From Pseudomonas sp. MWU13-2100 (GTDB lineage: Bacteria > Pseudomonadota > Gammaproteobacteria > Pseudomonadales > Pseudomonadaceae): 64,000 nt of DNA. Below, piece after piece: positions 18,041 through 28,057 of this stretch. The notes under the pieces are model-generated. The model ran no database searches. It was not told the DNA's origin and saw nothing but the letters and a program-made list of their open reading frames with translations. The position numbers were made by a program, and so were the translations under genes. Each line of letters opens with the position of its first letter. The first letter of the stretch is position 1. The stretch lies in contig NZ_JALLIX010000013.1 of NCBI RefSeq assembly GCF_023242365.1, positions 82,088-146,087 of the forward strand, read 5' to 3'.

Positions 18041-18787
18041 ATGAGGCGCTTCCAGCCTGGCATCGCGCCGACGCTGGTGGTGCTCGTGCTGCTGCCGTTG
18101 CTGGTCTGCCTGGGCTTCTGGCAGCTGAGTCGCAGCGAGCAGAAACGCGTGCTGCTGGAAAACCACGCCCAGCGCCGCACTTCCGAACCGGTGGCCGTCG
18201 ACCAGTTGAAAGCCCTGCCCGATCCGGCCTTCCGGCGGGTACGGCTGAGCGGGCAGTTCGATGCCGAACACAGCTACCTGCTGGATAACCGTATGCGTGA
18301 CGACCGGGTCGGGGTGGAGTTGTTGCAGCCGTTCCACGATGAGGCCAGCGGCCTGTGGTTGCTGGTCAACCGCGGCTGGTTGCCCTGGCCGGATCGGCGC
18401 ACGCCGCCGGTGTTCGGCACCCCCACGCAACGGCTGGAGATCGGTGCCTGGGTGTATGTCTCGCCCGGCGCGACTTTCCAATTGGGCGCCGACCCGGCCA
18501 ATGCGAACTGGCCACGGCTGGTGACCGCGATCGACCCGGGCAAGCTCTGGGCCGAACTGGGACGCAGCGGTTTCAACTACGAGCTGCGTCAGGAGTCCGG
18601 TCCGGCGGCCTACGAGGCCGGCTGGCCGGTGGTCTCCGAAGGCATGGGGCCGGAAAAACATGTGGCCTATGCCGTGCAGTGGTTCGCCATGGCACTGGCG
18701 CTGTTCGGTCTTTATCTCTACCTCGGATGGCATAACGCAAGGGAGAAACACCATGGGAGCGGCCATGAATCCACTGAACACAGCTGA
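18041..18787 (+). CDS. SURF1-family oxidase assembly protein
   Basis: A 248-residue SURF1 protein. One helix near the N-terminus (residues 10-28) and one near the C-terminus (about 205-225) flank a periplasmic domain. SURF1 proteins bind heme a and help place it in subunit I. The conserved NRGWLP is near residue 108. The next gene starts inside this one at 18753, an overlap of 35 bases. Confidence 0.93.
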   Translation: MRRFQPGIAPTLVVLVLLPLLVCLGFWQLSRSEQKRVLLENHAQRRTSEPVAVDQLKALPDPAFRRVRLSGQFDAEHSYLLDNRMRDDRVGVELLQPFHDEASGLWLLVNRGWLPWPDRRTPPVFGTPTQRLEIGAWVYVSPGATFQLGADPANANWPRLVTAIDPGKLWAELGRSGFNYELRQESGPAAYEAGWPVVSEGMGPEKHVAYAVQWFAMALALFGLYLYLGWHNAREKHHGSGHESTEHS

Positions 18788-19346
18788 AGCCCCGACCCCG
18801 CCACGGCGCGGCCGCGGTCGCTGGCAACTGATCCTGATCCTGCTGGTGGTGATCGGCCCGATGATCCTGGCCACCGGGATGTACAAGTTGCAGTTCTGGG
18901 TGCCGGAGAGCCGCAGCTATCACGGCGAGTTGATCGGCAATGGGGAAAGCCGTGCCGATCTCGGCGTGCAGGCTGACGAACAGCACTGGCAGATGCTGGT
19001 GACGGCGCCGCAGGACTGTACGGCGGACTGCCAGCAACTGGTCTACCTGGCGCGGCAGGTCCAGATCGCCCTCGGCCGCGACGCTTCCCGGGCCAGGCAT
19101 GCCCTGGCGACGGCGCAGCCCCTGGAGATCAGCTATGACGCCAAGCTCAAGCGCGAATACCCGCAGTTGCAACGCTACCCGCTGGATCTCGCGGCCTACA
19201 ACCGGCAGGCCAAGGGCAACGGCGCGGCGCAACTGTGGATCGTCGACCCCCACGGCAACCTGGTGCTGCGCTACGACGCCGGGGTCAAGGGCAACGACCT
19301 GCTCAACGACCTGGTGCAACTGCTGAAACTGTCGAATATCGGATGA
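18753..19346 (+). CDS. Membrane-anchored thioredoxin-like protein of the cox cluster
   Basis: A 197-residue protein with a Pro/Arg-rich cytoplasmic start, one membrane helix at about residues 25-45 and a periplasmic domain. It has remnants of an SCO/thioredoxin-like fold, with a CTADC pair near residue 90 and an end resembling the strand that closes that fold (LWIVDPHGNLVLRY). It is found between SURF1 and heme A synthase in pseudomonads (PA0111). I choose ATG 18753, 7 bases after AGGGAG; ATG 18765 is the alternative. Exact role is unknown; oxidase assembly is likely. Confidence 0.75.
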   Translation: MGAAMNPLNTAEAPTPPRRGRGRWQLILILLVVIGPMILATGMYKLQFWVPESRSYHGELIGNGESRADLGVQADEQHWQMLVTAPQDCTADCQQLVYLARQVQIALGRDASRARHALATAQPLEISYDAKLKREYPQLQRYPLDLAAYNRQAKGNGAAQLWIVDPHGNLVLRYDAGVKGNDLLNDLVQLLKLSNIG

Positions 19347-19356
19347 GGGCATCGTC

Positions 19357-20436
19357 ATGGCCAAACCTGGATTTCGCCTCGCGTTGTTCGCCACGCTGCT
19401 GGCGCTGATTGTCGTCCTGCTGGGCGCCTACACCCGCCTGACCCACGCCGGCCTGGGCTGCCCCGACTGGCCGGGCTGCTACGGCTTTATCAGCGTGCCC
19501 AAGGGCGAAGTCCAGCTAGCCCATGCCGAACTGCGTTTTCCCGATGCCCCGGTGGAAGCCCACAAGAGCTGGAACGAAATGGTCCATCGCTACTTTGCCG
19601 GGACCCTGGGGCTGCTGATCGTGCTGCTGGCCGCGCGCTCCTGGCATGAGCGTCGGCGTGATGGACAACCGCTGAAGTTGCCGCTGTTCCTGCTGGGCGT
19701 GGTGTTCGCCCAGGCGGCCTTCGGCATGTGGACGGTGACCCTCAAGCTCTGGCCCCAGGTGGTCACGGCGCATCTGCTCGGCGGCTTTGCCACCTTGAGC
19801 CTGCTGTTCCTGCTGACCTTGCGCCTGTCCGGCGTGCTGCCGGCGCTGGCGGTGCCACGGCGGTTGCAGCGCTGGGCCACGGCCGGGTTGCTGCTGGTGA
19901 TTTTGCAGATCGCCCTCGGCGGTTGGGTCAGTTCCAATTATGCGGCGGTGGCCTGTATCGACCTGCCGACCTGCCATGGGCAATGGTGGCCGAACGCGGA
20001 CTTCGCCAACGGTTTTCACCTGACCCAGCATATCGGCCCCAACTACCTGGGCGGCCAGCTCGACAGCGATGCGCGCACGGCGATCCACCTGACCCACCGC
20101 GTCGGCGCCCTGCTGGTGACCCTGGTGTTGCTGGGCCTGGCCTGGCAACTGCGGGCGGTGGGCATGACCCGGCTCGCCGGGCTGCTGTTGCTGGCGCTGG
20201 CGGCGCAGATCAGCCTGGGCCTGAGCAATGTCTACTTTCATCTGCCGCTGCCGGTGGCGGTGGCGCACAATGCCGGCGGCGCGGCGTTGTTGCTGACGTT
20301 GGTGTTGGTCAATTACCACGCGCGCACCGCGCTGGTCCGGGTGCGCGCGCAAGCGCCGGCACGCTGGCGTCTGAGTCCGATCAAAGCGGTCCATGCGCCC
20401 ATCACGATCAAGGGAGAAATGCCGTGGCGACTGTAA
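19357..20436 (+). CDS. ctaA: Heme A synthase (COX15/CtaA family)
   Basis: A 359-residue membrane enzyme that oxidises the C8 methyl of heme O to a formyl group, giving heme A. It has eight predicted helices in two halves, each with the conserved histidines (for example HRYFAG and HLTHR). The cysteine pairs [10 protein letters not shown] and [10 protein letters not shown] fit the two loop disulfides. It starts 10 bp after its neighbour and overlaps ctaB by 13 bases. Confidence 0.95.
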   Translation: MAKPGFRLALFATLLALIVVLLGAYTRLTHAGLGCPDWPGCYGFISVPKGEVQLAHAELRFPDAPVEAHKSWNEMVHRYFAGTLGLLIVLLAARSWHERRRDGQPLKLPLFLLGVVFAQAAFGMWTVTLKLWPQVVTAHLLGGFATLSLLFLLTLRLSGVLPALAVPRRLQRWATAGLLLVILQIALGGWVSSNYAAVACIDLPTCHGQWWPNADFANGFHLTQHIGPNYLGGQLDSDARTAIHLTHRVGALLVTLVLLGLAWQLRAVGMTRLAGLLLLALAAQISLGLSNVYFHLPLPVAVAHNAGGAALLLTLVLVNYHARTALVRVRAQAPARWRLSPIKAVHAPITIKGEMPWRL

Positions 20437-21323
20437 TCGGTGAGCGTCAGGCCCAGGCCCTGTGGCGCGACTACCTGGAACTGACCAAACCCAAGGTGGT
20501 GGTGCTGATGCTGATCACCTCGCTGGTGGGCATGTTTCTCGCAACCCGTGCCGGCGTACCCTGGACCGTGCTGGTGTTCGGCAACCTGGGCATCGGCCTG
20601 TGTGCCGGCGGCGCGGCGGTGGTCAACCATGTGGTGGATCGGCGCATCGATGCGCTGATGGCCCGCACCCACAAACGACCGCTGGCCCAGGGCCGGGTAT
20701 CGCCGACGGCGGCGTTGAGCTTCGCCCTGCTCCTCGCCGTGCTCGGGCAGGCCTTGTTGCTGAGTTTCACCAACCCGCTGACGGCCTGGCTGACCCTGGC
20801 GTCCTTGCTCGGTTATGCGGTGATCTACACCGGCTTTCTCAAGCGTGCCACGCCGCAGAACATCGTCATCGGCGGCTTGGCCGGGGCGGCGCCACCGTTG
20901 CTCGGCTGGGTCGCGGCCACCGGCCATGTCAGCGCCGAACCGCTGTTGCTGGTACTGATCATTTTCGCCTGGACCCCGCCGCACTTCTGGGCCCTGGCCA
21001 TCCACCGCAAGGAAGAGTACGCCAAGGCGGATATCCCGATGCTGCCGGTGACCCATGGCGAGCATTACACCAAGGTGCATATCCTGCTTTACACCTTTGT
21101 CCTGCTGGCGGTCAGCCTGCTGCCGTTCGTGATCCATATGAGCGGCCTGCTCTACCTGGTCTGCGCCACGCTGCTGGGGGCACGCTTCCTGCGCTGGGCG
21201 TGGGTGCTGTACCGTGGCAGTCAGCCGCATGCGGCGATCAACACCTTCAAGTACTCTATCTACTACTTGTTCCTGCTGTTTATCGCGCTGCTTGTCGATC
21301 ACTATCTATTGTTGAATCTATGA
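20424..21323 (+). CDS. ctaB: Protoheme IX farnesyltransferase (heme O synthase)
   Basis: A 299-residue UbiA-type prenyltransferase that adds a farnesyl group to heme B to form heme O, the substrate of CtaA. The aspartate-rich motif occurs as NHVVDRRID and the second as [13 protein letters not shown] start at GTG 20424 (product MATVIGERQ), 7 bases after AGGGAG; the long open frame upstream is only the shadow of ctaA. It overlaps ctaA by 13 bases and the SCO gene by 4, so the three are translationally coupled. Confidence 0.95.
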   Translation: MATVIGERQAQALWRDYLELTKPKVVVLMLITSLVGMFLATRAGVPWTVLVFGNLGIGLCAGGAAVVNHVVDRRIDALMARTHKRPLAQGRVSPTAALSFALLLAVLGQALLLSFTNPLTAWLTLASLLGYAVIYTGFLKRATPQNIVIGGLAGAAPPLLGWVAATGHVSAEPLLLVLIIFAWTPPHFWALAIHRKEEYAKADIPMLPVTHGEHYTKVHILLYTFVLLAVSLLPFVIHMSGLLYLVCATLLGARFLRWAWVLYRGSQPHAAINTFKYSIYYLFLLFIALLVDHYLLLNL

Positions 21324-21955
21324 CTCGAGTTCAGAAAACCGTTTTTATTCTCGTCGCCGTGGTGGCCCTGGTCCTGGGCCTGACGGTCAACAAGGTGATC
21401 CATAACCAGCGCCAGGGCGAGCCCACGGCGATGATCGATGCCGGGATCATCCTGCTGCCCCAGAGCCGTTCGCTGCCCGGGGTGAAGATGACCGACCAGA
21501 ACGGCCAGCCGGTGCAGGTCGACGAGCTCAAGGGCAAATGGAGCCTGCTGTTCTTCGGCTACACCTTCTGCCCGGACATCTGCCCGACTACCCTGGCCCA
21601 GCTGCGCCAGATCAAGAGCGAGTTGCCCAAGGACGTGGTGGGGCAGTTGCAGGTGATCCTGGTCAGCGTCGACCCGAACCGCGATACACCGCAACAGCTC
21701 AAGCAGTACCTGGGTTACTTCGATCCGGATTTCCAGGGGCTGACGGCGGGTTCGATCGACGACCTGCAGAAGGTCGCCAATGCGCTGAGCATTCCGTTTA
21801 TTCCGGCGGACACCAGCAAGCCCAACTACACCGTCGACCATAGCGGCAACCTGGCGATCGTCGGGCCGGACGGTACCCAGCGCGGTTTTATTCGCGCGCC
21901 GTTGAACAACCAGAAGCTGGTGGCGCAGTTGCCGGATTTGCTCAAGCGCAAATAA
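21320..21955 (+). CDS. SCO1/SenC copper chaperone
   Basis: A 211-residue membrane-anchored thioredoxin-like protein that loads or reduces the CuA site of CoxB. An N-terminal helix is followed by the copper site: Cys84 and Cys88 in FCPDICP, with the distal histidine in the YTVDHSG segment. ATG 21320 overlaps the ctaB stop as ATGA. It is the last gene of the oxidase cluster and is followed at once by a 150-bp composite repeat. Confidence 0.94.
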   Translation: MTRVQKTVFILVAVVALVLGLTVNKVIHNQRQGEPTAMIDAGIILLPQSRSLPGVKMTDQNGQPVQVDELKGKWSLLFFGYTFCPDICPTTLAQLRQIKSELPKDVVGQLQVILVSVDPNRDTPQQLKQYLGYFDPDFQGLTAGSIDDLQKVANALSIPFIPADTSKPNYTVDHSGNLAIVGPDGTQRGFIRAPLNNQKLVAQLPDLLKRK

Positions 21956-21962
21956 CCGGCTT

Positions 21963-22112
21963 TTGTGGCGAGCGGGCTTGTCGGAACGCCGCACCGCCGC
22001 GCTCGGCTGTGCAGCAGTCGCAAAACCGGCTACCTCGATTTACCTGGTGCACTGGATTCGCCGGTTTCAGGGCCGCTTCGCGGCCCAGCGCGGGCAAGCC
22101 CGCTCGCCACAA
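21963..22112. repeat. 150-bp composite repeat, copy 1
   Basis: A unit that begins TTGTGGCGAGCGGGCTTG and ends CAAGCCCGCTCGCCACAA, with perfect inverted ends of 18 bases and a non-palindromic core. A second copy of exactly the same length lies at 61923-62072 in opposite orientation, with about 14 differences by hand count. Confidence 0.85.
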
Positions 22113-22181
22113 GACAGCACTCCGATTCAAATTTCCTTAGCTGAACGGGATTAGGGCGAGCCGGCTCCACAATGACGGAGG

Positions 22182-22607
22182 TTACTTGGCGAACATCTGC
22201 CCGATATCCTTGAAGGCCTTGAACTCCAGGGCATTGCCGCACGGGTCGAACAGGAACATGGTCGCCTGTTCGCCAACCTGGCCCTTGAAGCGCACGTAGG
22301 GTTCGATCACGAACCGGGTGCCTTTCTCCTTCAGGCGCTCAGCCAGCGCCTCCCAGGTTGCCCATTCCAGCACCACGCCGAAATGCGGCACCGGCACGTC
22401 GTGGCCGTCCACCGGGTTGCTCAGCGCCTGTTCCTGGGCCGCACTCTTGGCCTGATAGTGAATCACCAGTTGGTGGCCGAAGAAGTCGAAGTCCACCCAG
22501 TGATCGCTGCTGCGTCCTTCCGGACAGGCAAAAACATCACCGTAGAAATGTCGGGCCGCGGCCAGGTCATGGACCGGGATTGCCAAGTGAAACGGTGAAA
22601 GCGCCAT
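22182..22607 (-). CDS. VOC-family (glyoxalase/dioxygenase-fold) protein
   Basis: A 141-residue vicinal-oxygen-chelate protein with two beta-alpha-beta-beta-beta modules. [10 protein letters not shown] at residues 6-15 opens the first and HFGVVLEW near residue 80 the second; histidines there and a late glutamate (ALEFK) fit metal ligands. Function is open: such proteins include glyoxalases, dioxygenases and resistance proteins. It is divergent from the LysR gene with about 105 bases between starts, so the regulator may control it. Confidence 0.82.
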   Translation of the reverse strand: MALSPFHLAIPVHDLAAARHFYGDVFACPEGRSSDHWVDFDFFGHQLVIHYQAKSAAQEQALSNPVDGHDVPVPHFGVVLEWATWEALAERLKEKGTRFVIEPYVRFKGQVGEQATMFLFDPCGNALEFKAFKDIGQMFAK

Positions 22608-22714
22608 ATCGGATACCAGGCTGGGGGATGAAGCCCTCAGTGTAGCGATGATTATTTTGCTGGAAAGCGCATATTCTTGCTCCCGAGCCCGACTATTTTT
22701 GCTAGGTGAGCCCC

Positions 22715-23572
22715 ATGCTCCGTGAACTCAAGACCTTTATCCGCGTCGCCCGCGAAGGCACCTTTGTCGCCGCCGGCCAGCAGGTGGGGCTGACGCAGTC
22801 GGCAGTCAGCGCGCAAATGCGCGTGCTGGAGCAGAACCTCGGGGTGCGCCTGTTCGACCGCAGCGGGCGGGCCGCCGTGCTGAATGCGGCGGGGCGCCAT
22901 GCGTTGCCCCTGGCCGAGCAGATCCTCGCCTTGTACGGGCAGATGGCCCTGTCGACGAGCGCCGCCGAATGGCAGGGTGAGCTGCGCATCGGCGCCATTG
23001 CCACGGTGCAGACGGGTTTGTTGCCCCAGGCCCTGCCGCGCTTTCGCCAGGCGGCGCCGCGGGTGGAGTTGAAGCTGGTGCCGGGCGTTTCCCTCAATTT
23101 GTTGAGCCAGGTGGATGCCGGTGAGCTGGACCTGGCGCTGTTGATCAAGCCGCCGTTCGAGTTGCCCAAGGAGCTGCTGGAGATTGCCCTGGCCAGCGAG
23201 CCCTTTGTGCTGATCGCGCCGCTACACCTGCCGGGTGATGACCCGCTGCAATTGCTCGCCGAACAGCCGTTCGTGCGGTATGACCGGGCATCCTTTGGTG
23301 GGCGCTTGGTCAGTCAGTTTCTGCGCGAGCAGCGGATACAGGTACGCGATGCGCTGGAACTGGATGAGCTCGAAGCGATTGCGCGGATGGTGGAGTGCGG
23401 ACTGGGGGTGTCGCTGGTGCCCCGGGCGGGGCTGTGGTTGCAGCGGGCGGATCAGTTGCGGGTGATCGAGCTGGGCGAGCTGACGTTTGAACGCCAGTTG
23501 ATCGCGGTGTTGCGTCGTGCCCAGCGGCAACCGGCGCTGGATTGCCTGCTGGAGTGCCTGGGCGGGTGCTGA
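22715..23572 (+). CDS. LysR-family transcriptional regulator
   Basis: A 285-residue LysR regulator. The winged helix-turn-helix covers residues 1-60 ([20 protein letters not shown]) and the effector-binding domain follows from about residue 88. I prefer ATG 22715, with AGGTGA five bases upstream, over GTG 22706. It is divergent from the VOC gene, its likeliest target. The inducer is unknown. Confidence 0.88.
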   Translation: MLRELKTFIRVAREGTFVAAGQQVGLTQSAVSAQMRVLEQNLGVRLFDRSGRAAVLNAAGRHALPLAEQILALYGQMALSTSAAEWQGELRIGAIATVQTGLLPQALPRFRQAAPRVELKLVPGVSLNLLSQVDAGELDLALLIKPPFELPKELLEIALASEPFVLIAPLHLPGDDPLQLLAEQPFVRYDRASFGGRLVSQFLREQRIQVRDALELDELEAIARMVECGLGVSLVPRAGLWLQRADQLRVIELGELTFERQLIAVLRRAQRQPALDCLLECLGGC

Positions 23573-23613
23573 GAGCTCCCAGGGAGTCGGCGGGAGTCAT
23601 GTGTGGATGTACT

Positions 23614-23687
23614 GTGGGAGCGGAGCTTGCCCGCGAAGAGGCTCTCAAGGACGCCAAAAGCTTCGCGGGCAAGCTCCGCTCCCACAC
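23614..23687. repeat. REP pair (GGAGCGGAGCTTG type)
   Basis: GTGGGAGCGGAGCTTGCCCG and its inverse CGGGCAAGCTCCGCTCCCAC are separated by a short spacer, forming a long stem. It lies between the convergent LysR and metQ genes. The same subfamily occurs at 30368 and 59248. Confidence 0.8.
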
Positions 23688-23718
23688 AAGCTCCGCTCTC
23701 AAGGAGATCGAGCCGACT

Positions 23719-24492
23719 TTAGAACGCCGGGACGATCGCGCCCTTGTACTTCTCGAGGATGAAGGCTTTCACTTCCGGGCTGTGCAGCGCCGCGACCAGC
23801 TTCTTCATGGCGTCCGAATCCTTGTCGTCCTCGCGGGCTACCAGGATGTTCACGTACGGTGAGTCGCTACCCTCGATGATCAGCGCGTCCTTGGAGGGGT
23901 CCAGCTTGGCTTCCAGGGCGTAGTTGGTGTTGATCAGGGCCAGATCGACCTGGGTCAGCACGCGCGGCAGGGTGGCGGCTTCCAGTTCGCGGATCTTCAG
24001 GTCCTTGGTGTTCTCGACGATGTCTTTCGGCGTCGACAGGATGTTGTTGGCGTCCTTCAACTTGATCAGACCGGCTTTCTGCAGCAGCAACAGGGCACGG
24101 CCGCCGTTGGTGGCGTCGTTCGGGATCACCACATTGGCGCCGCCCGGCAGGTCGGCGAGTTTCTTGTACTTGCTGGAGTAGGCGCCCAGCGGCTCCACGT
24201 GCACGCCGGCAACGCTGACCAGGTGGGTGCCCTTGGCCTTGTTGAACTCATCCAGGTACGGCTGGTGCTGGAAGAAGTTGGCGTCCAGGTGCTTCTCGGA
24301 CACTTGCACGTTCGGTTGCACGTAGTCGGTGAAGACCTTGACCTTCAGGTCCACGCCTTCCTTGGCCAGGACGGGTTTGACGAACTCGAGGATTTCCGCG
24401 TGGGGCACCGGCGTGGCGGCCACGGTCAGGGTCTCTGCGGCGTGGGCCGAGAAGGCCGCAACGGCGGCAAGGGCAGCGATCAGTTTTTTCAT
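23719..24492 (-). CDS. metQ: Methionine ABC transporter substrate-binding protein
   Basis: A 257-residue periplasmic binding protein of the MetQ/NlpA family that captures methionine for MetNI. Start ATG 24490-24492 gives a clear signal peptide ending AHA before AETLTV. Unlike E. coli MetQ it has no lipobox cysteine, so it should be a soluble periplasmic protein. It is the third gene of metN-metI-metQ, 79 bp after metI. Confidence 0.93.
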   Translation of the reverse strand: MKKLIAALAAVAAFSAHAAETLTVAATPVPHAEILEFVKPVLAKEGVDLKVKVFTDYVQPNVQVSEKHLDANFFQHQPYLDEFNKAKGTHLVSVAGVHVEPLGAYSSKYKKLADLPGGANVVIPNDATNGGRALLLLQKAGLIKLKDANNILSTPKDIVENTKDLKIRELEAATLPRVLTQVDLALINTNYALEAKLDPSKDALIIEGSDSPYVNILVAREDDKDSDAMKKLVAALHSPEVKAFILEKYKGAIVPAF

Positions 24493-24571
24493 CGAACGAC
24501 TCCATGTGAGGGGCGCCGGATCAGGCGCTTGCCGACCTTGGGCCGGCTGATTAAGTTGTATAAAGCGAAAT

Positions 24572-25246
24572 TTATTTGCGGGAGAAGTGCACCACCAACC
24601 GGTCGCCGATGCTCTGCAGCACTTGCACCAGGACAATCAGCATGACCACCGTGACCACCATGACATCGGTCTGGAAGCGCTGGTAACCATAGCGGATCGC
24701 CAGGTCGCCGAGACCGCCGGCACCGACCACGCCGGCCATGGCGGTATAGCTCACCAGGGTAATCGCGGTCACGGTAATCGCCGCGAGTATGCCCGGGCGG
24801 GCTTCCGGTAACAGCGCATTCAGGATGATCTGGCGGGTGGTCGCGCCCATCGCCTGGGTCGCCTCGATAATGCCCCGGTCCACCTCGCGCAGTGCGGTTT
24901 CCACCAGTCGGGCGAAGAACGGCGCGGCGCCTATCACCAGCGGCGGAATGGCCCCGGCCACACCCAGGGAGGTGCCGGTGAGGAGCACGGTGAACGGAAT
25001 CATCACGATCAGCAGGATGATGAACGGCAGCGAGCGCACCACGTTCACCACGAAGGCCAGGATTGCGTAGGTGGCCTTCTGTTCCAGCAACTGGCGCGGG
25101 CTGCAGAGGAACAGCAGGATCCCCAGCGGCAGGCCGAGCAGGATGGTGAACACCAGCGAGGTGCCGAGCATCAGCAGGGTGTCGCCGGTGGCTTCCCAGA
25201 TATCGGCCCAGTCGACGTTGGCGAAGAAATTCAGAAACAGGTCCAT
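24572..25246 (-). CDS. metI: Methionine ABC transporter permease
   Basis: A 224-residue permease with five predicted helices. The EAA loop that docks on MetN is visible near residue 130 (ALREVDRGIIEATQAMGAT). Its start codon shares one base with the metN stop, so translation is coupled. Confidence 0.94.
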   Translation of the reverse strand: MDLFLNFFANVDWADIWEATGDTLLMLGTSLVFTILLGLPLGILLFLCSPRQLLEQKATYAILAFVVNVVRSLPFIILLIVMIPFTVLLTGTSLGVAGAIPPLVIGAAPFFARLVETALREVDRGIIEATQAMGATTRQIILNALLPEARPGILAAITVTAITLVSYTAMAGVVGAGGLGDLAIRYGYQRFQTDVMVVTVVMLIVLVQVLQSIGDRLVVHFSRK

Positions 25247-26253
25247 CAGCGCAGTACCTCCATATGGACGTCGGCGGCGGTGAAGCGCGCGAAGGCGGCC
25301 TCCATGTCGCCACCGGTAACGGCGAGCGTCAGTTGCCCATAAGGGGTGTCCTTGATGCGGTCAATGCGCCCGGCGAGGATGCTGTAGTCCACGCCGGTTT
25401 CACGGGCGACGGTGCCCAGCAGCGGCGCGTAGGTGGCGTCGCCCTGGAAGGTCAGGCGCACGATGCGCCCCGGCACATGGGCGAAATCGTCGCGCTGCTC
25501 GCTTTCGTCGATCTGCTCGTCTTCCTGCACGAAACGACGGGTGGTCGGGTGCTTGGGGTGCAGGAACACCTCGGCCACGGGGCCTTGCTCGACGATCACG
25601 CCGGCATCCATCACCCCGACCACGTCGCAGACCCGGCGGATCACGTCCATTTCATGGGTGATCAGCACGATGGTCAACTTCAGCTCGCGATTGATCTCGG
25701 CCAGCAGTTGCAGGACCGACGCGGTGGTTTGCGGGTCGAGGGCGCTGGTGGCCTCGTCGCACAGCAGGATCTTCGGCTTGGTCGCCAGGGCGCGGGCAAT
25801 GCCGACCCGCTGCTTCTGGCCGCCGGACAACTGGGCCGGGTACTTTTTCGCGTGGTCGGACAGGCCGACCCGCTGCAAGAGTTCCGCGACGCGCAGGTCG
25901 ATCTCGCGACGCGACAGCTCGCCGGCCAGGGTCAGCGGCAACGCGACGTTGTCGGCCACGGTCTTGGAGGCCAGCAGGTTGAAGTGCTGGAAGATCATCC
26001 CGACCTGTTGGCGGAAACGCCGCAGGCCATTGGCGTCGAGCGCCGTGACCTCTTCGTCGTCGACGATGATCTGGCCGCCGCTGGGGGCTTCCAGGCGATT
26101 GATCAGACGCAGCAGGGTACTTTTTCCCGCGCCGGAATGACCGATCAGGCCGAACACCTGGCCATTCTCAACCCGCAGGTTGGTGGGGTGCAGGGCGGGA
26201 ATATCCTTACCGGCGACCCGGTAGGTTTTATGGACGTTATGAAACTCGATCAC
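25246..26253 (-). CDS. metN: Methionine ABC transporter ATPase
   Basis: A 335-residue ATPase with Walker [10 protein letters not shown] near residue 37, signature LSGGQKQR near 141 and Walker [13 protein letters not shown] near 160. The C-terminal NIL domain (about residues 265-335) binds methionine and inhibits transport when the cell is replete. First gene of metNIQ. The 260-base gap upstream holds a REP pair and an AT-rich stretch (26320-26370) that should carry the promoter. Confidence 0.95.
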   Translation of the reverse strand: MIEFHNVHKTYRVAGKDIPALHPTNLRVENGQVFGLIGHSGAGKSTLLRLINRLEAPSGGQIIVDDEEVTALDANGLRRFRQQVGMIFQHFNLLASKTVADNVALPLTLAGELSRREIDLRVAELLQRVGLSDHAKKYPAQLSGGQKQRVGIARALATKPKILLCDEATSALDPQTTASVLQLLAEINRELKLTIVLITHEMDVIRRVCDVVGVMDAGVIVEQGPVAEVFLHPKHPTTRRFVQEDEQIDESEQRDDFAHVPGRIVRLTFQGDATYAPLLGTVARETGVDYSILAGRIDRIKDTPYGQLTLAVTGGDMEAAFARFTAADVHMEVLR

Positions 26254-26402
26254 GTAGCGAACCTTGTGGGGCGCAATGGAAAAGGTCAGCGGTTAGCCGG
26301 GCGGGCATTTTAGCCTGTCTGTATAGAGGTATTTAGCATTTATTTCGCATAAAACCTTTCAAATAGACATAAGCCGACCTATGGTCACAAACCCATAACC
26401 AC

Positions 26403-26501
26403 TGTGGAGCCGGCTTGCCGGTGATGACTTCCACACGTTCGATGCAAGACTTACAGGCCTCATCGCTGCGGTGCGGCGTCCCGACAAGCCAGCTCCTACA
26501 G
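26403..26501. repeat. REP pair upstream of metN
   Basis: GTGGAGCCGGCTTGCCGG on the left and CCGACAAGCCAGCTCCTACAG on the right, inverted, about 60 bases apart. It lies between the lipoprotein gene stop and the metN promoter. Confidence 0.7.
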
Positions 26502-26514
26502 AAGATCGTCGGCG

Positions 26515-27231
26515 TTACGGCTTGCGTGGAGTCAACACCACCTGCGCCTTCACCTGTCGGTCGATCTGCTTGTCGATCTTCAGCTCGAAATCAGCATCGA
26601 GTTTTTTCACCCGCTTTTCCAGCAGGGTCGCCAGCCATGGGTAATCCTGGGTGCGCGGCACCTGGAAGGTCACCGTGCACTGGTAATTGACCACGTCCGC
26701 CGCCAGCGCATCCATCTGTTTGCGCAGTTGCGCAACGTCCTGGATGTTCAGGGCAATCGTGCTGCTCTCGGCACTCGGATCGATCAAGCGCGCCGCCGGC
26801 TTGGCTTCGGCCGCCTTGAGCGCCGCCTCGGCCTTTTCCAGTTCGGCCTTGCGCGCCTGGGCAATCGCGCCGTTGACCTCGCCGGTCAGGGCCGGCGCCT
26901 TGGGCATCAGCGCCCGGGCACGGCTCAAGGCCGTGGCGGCGGCGTTGACGTCGCCTTTTTGCAGCACGATCTGGCTGCGTTGCAGATAGGCTTCGGCCAG
27001 TTGCCGTTGGTAGGTCACCCACTGGGGATCGTCCGGCGACTGTGTCTGCAAGGCACCCAATTGGTCCTCGGCAGTGGCCAGTTCATTGCTGCTGATGCTC
27101 TGCTCCAGCGCGGCGATGGCCGCGACCCGGGCGTCGGGCACCGTGGTGTCCACCGGCGGGGTGCTCTGGCAGGCGCCCAGCAGCAGGGAAAATGCGACAA
27201 GGAGCAGATAACGGGAGGCGAACGGCTTCAT
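26515..27231 (-). CDS. Outer-membrane-type lipoprotein, helical repeat protein
   Basis: A 238-residue lipoprotein: the lipobox LGAC places the acylated cysteine at residue 21. The mature part is mostly helical, with TPR-like pairs at residues 40-110 and an Ala/Lys/Glu-rich coiled stretch at about 120-150. I do not recognise a function. It lies 37 bp downstream of znuB on the same strand and occupies the PA5502 position next to metNIQ, so it may be carried on the zinc operon transcript. Confidence 0.8.
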   Translation of the reverse strand: MKPFASRYLLLVAFSLLLGACQSTPPVDTTVPDARVAAIAALEQSISSNELATAEDQLGALQTQSPDDPQWVTYQRQLAEAYLQRSQIVLQKGDVNAAATALSRARALMPKAPALTGEVNGAIAQARKAELEKAEAALKAAEAKPAARLIDPSAESSTIALNIQDVAQLRKQMDALAADVVNYQCTVTFQVPRTQDYPWLATLLEKRVKKLDADFELKIDKQIDRQVKAQVVLTPRKP

Positions 27232-27268
27232 TCCTGCGACTCTCTAATTGCGCAAAAAACGAGCAAGT

Positions 27269-28057
27269 CTACACCCCTCTGCGTGGCAGGACAAAACTCA
27301 GCAGAAACAGGCCGGCGGCCGTGACCACGATGGACGGCCCCGCCGGGGTGTCCTTGAACCAGGACAGCGCCAGGCCGCCGCACACCGCGAGCATGCCGAG
27401 CAGGCTGGCGCCCAGGGCCATCTGCTCCGGCGAGCGGGCGTGACGTTGGGCAGCGGCGGCCGGGATGATCAGCAAGGAGGTGATCAGCAGCACGCCGACA
27501 ATCTTCATTGCCACCGCGATCACCACGGCGATCAGCAGCATCAGCGCCATGCGCAACGACGCTACCGGCAATCCTTCGACGGTGGCCAGTTCTTCATGCA
27601 CGGTGATCGCCAGCAGCGGCCGCCAGAGGCTGATCAGCAGCACCAGCACCGTCGCGCTGCCCCCGAGGATCCAGTACAAGTCACTGGGGCTGATGGCCAG
27701 CAGGTCGCCGAACAGGTAACCCATCAGGTCGATCCGCACTTCATGCATGAAGCTTAGTACCACCAGGCCGAGAGACAAGGTGCTCGGTGCGAGAATCCCC
27801 AGCAGGGTGTCAGAGGCCAGGGGCTGGCGCTGTTGCAGGGTCACCAGCAGCACCGCCAGCAGCAGGCAGCCGACGGTTACCGCCAGGGTCGGGCTGATGT
27901 CCAGCAGAAAGCCCAGGGCCACGCCGAGCAGGGCGGCGTGGGACAAGGTGTCGCCGAAATAGGCCATGCGTCGCCAGACCACGAACGAACCCAACGGACC
28001 CGCCACCAGGGCCAGGGCCAAGCCTGCGAGCAGGGCGTAGAGCAGAAAATCAGCCAT
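27269..28057 (-). CDS. znuB: Zinc ABC transporter permease
   Basis: A 262-residue ABC-3 family permease with eight or so hydrophobic segments that moves zinc across the inner membrane. Start ATG 28055-28057 ([12 protein letters not shown]) overlaps the znuC end by 8 bases; the longer open frame upstream is the shadow of znuC. It is the third gene of the zur-znuC-znuB run. Confidence 0.94.
   Translation of the reverse strand: MADFLLYALLAGLALALVAGPLGSFVVWRRMAYFGDTLSHAALLGVALGFLLDISPTLAVTVGCLLLAVLLVTLQQRQPLASDTLLGILAPSTLSLGLVVLSFMHEVRIDLMGYLFGDLLAISPSDLYWILGGSATVLVLLISLWRPLLAITVHEELATVEGLPVASLRMALMLLIAVVIAVAMKIVGVLLITSLLIIPAAAAQRHARSPEQMALGASLLGMLAVCGGLALSWFKDTPAGPSIVVTAAGLFLLSFVLPRRGV

Noticed and set aside
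14539..18180. Long minus-strand frames opposite coxA and ctaG/coxC
   Set aside because: Low-complexity His/Gln/Asp/Arg-rich shadows of conserved oxidase genes.
19728..20423. N-terminal extension of the heme O synthase frame
   Set aside because: It overlaps ctaA in another frame; a ribosome site and conserved N-terminus place the start at GTG 20424.
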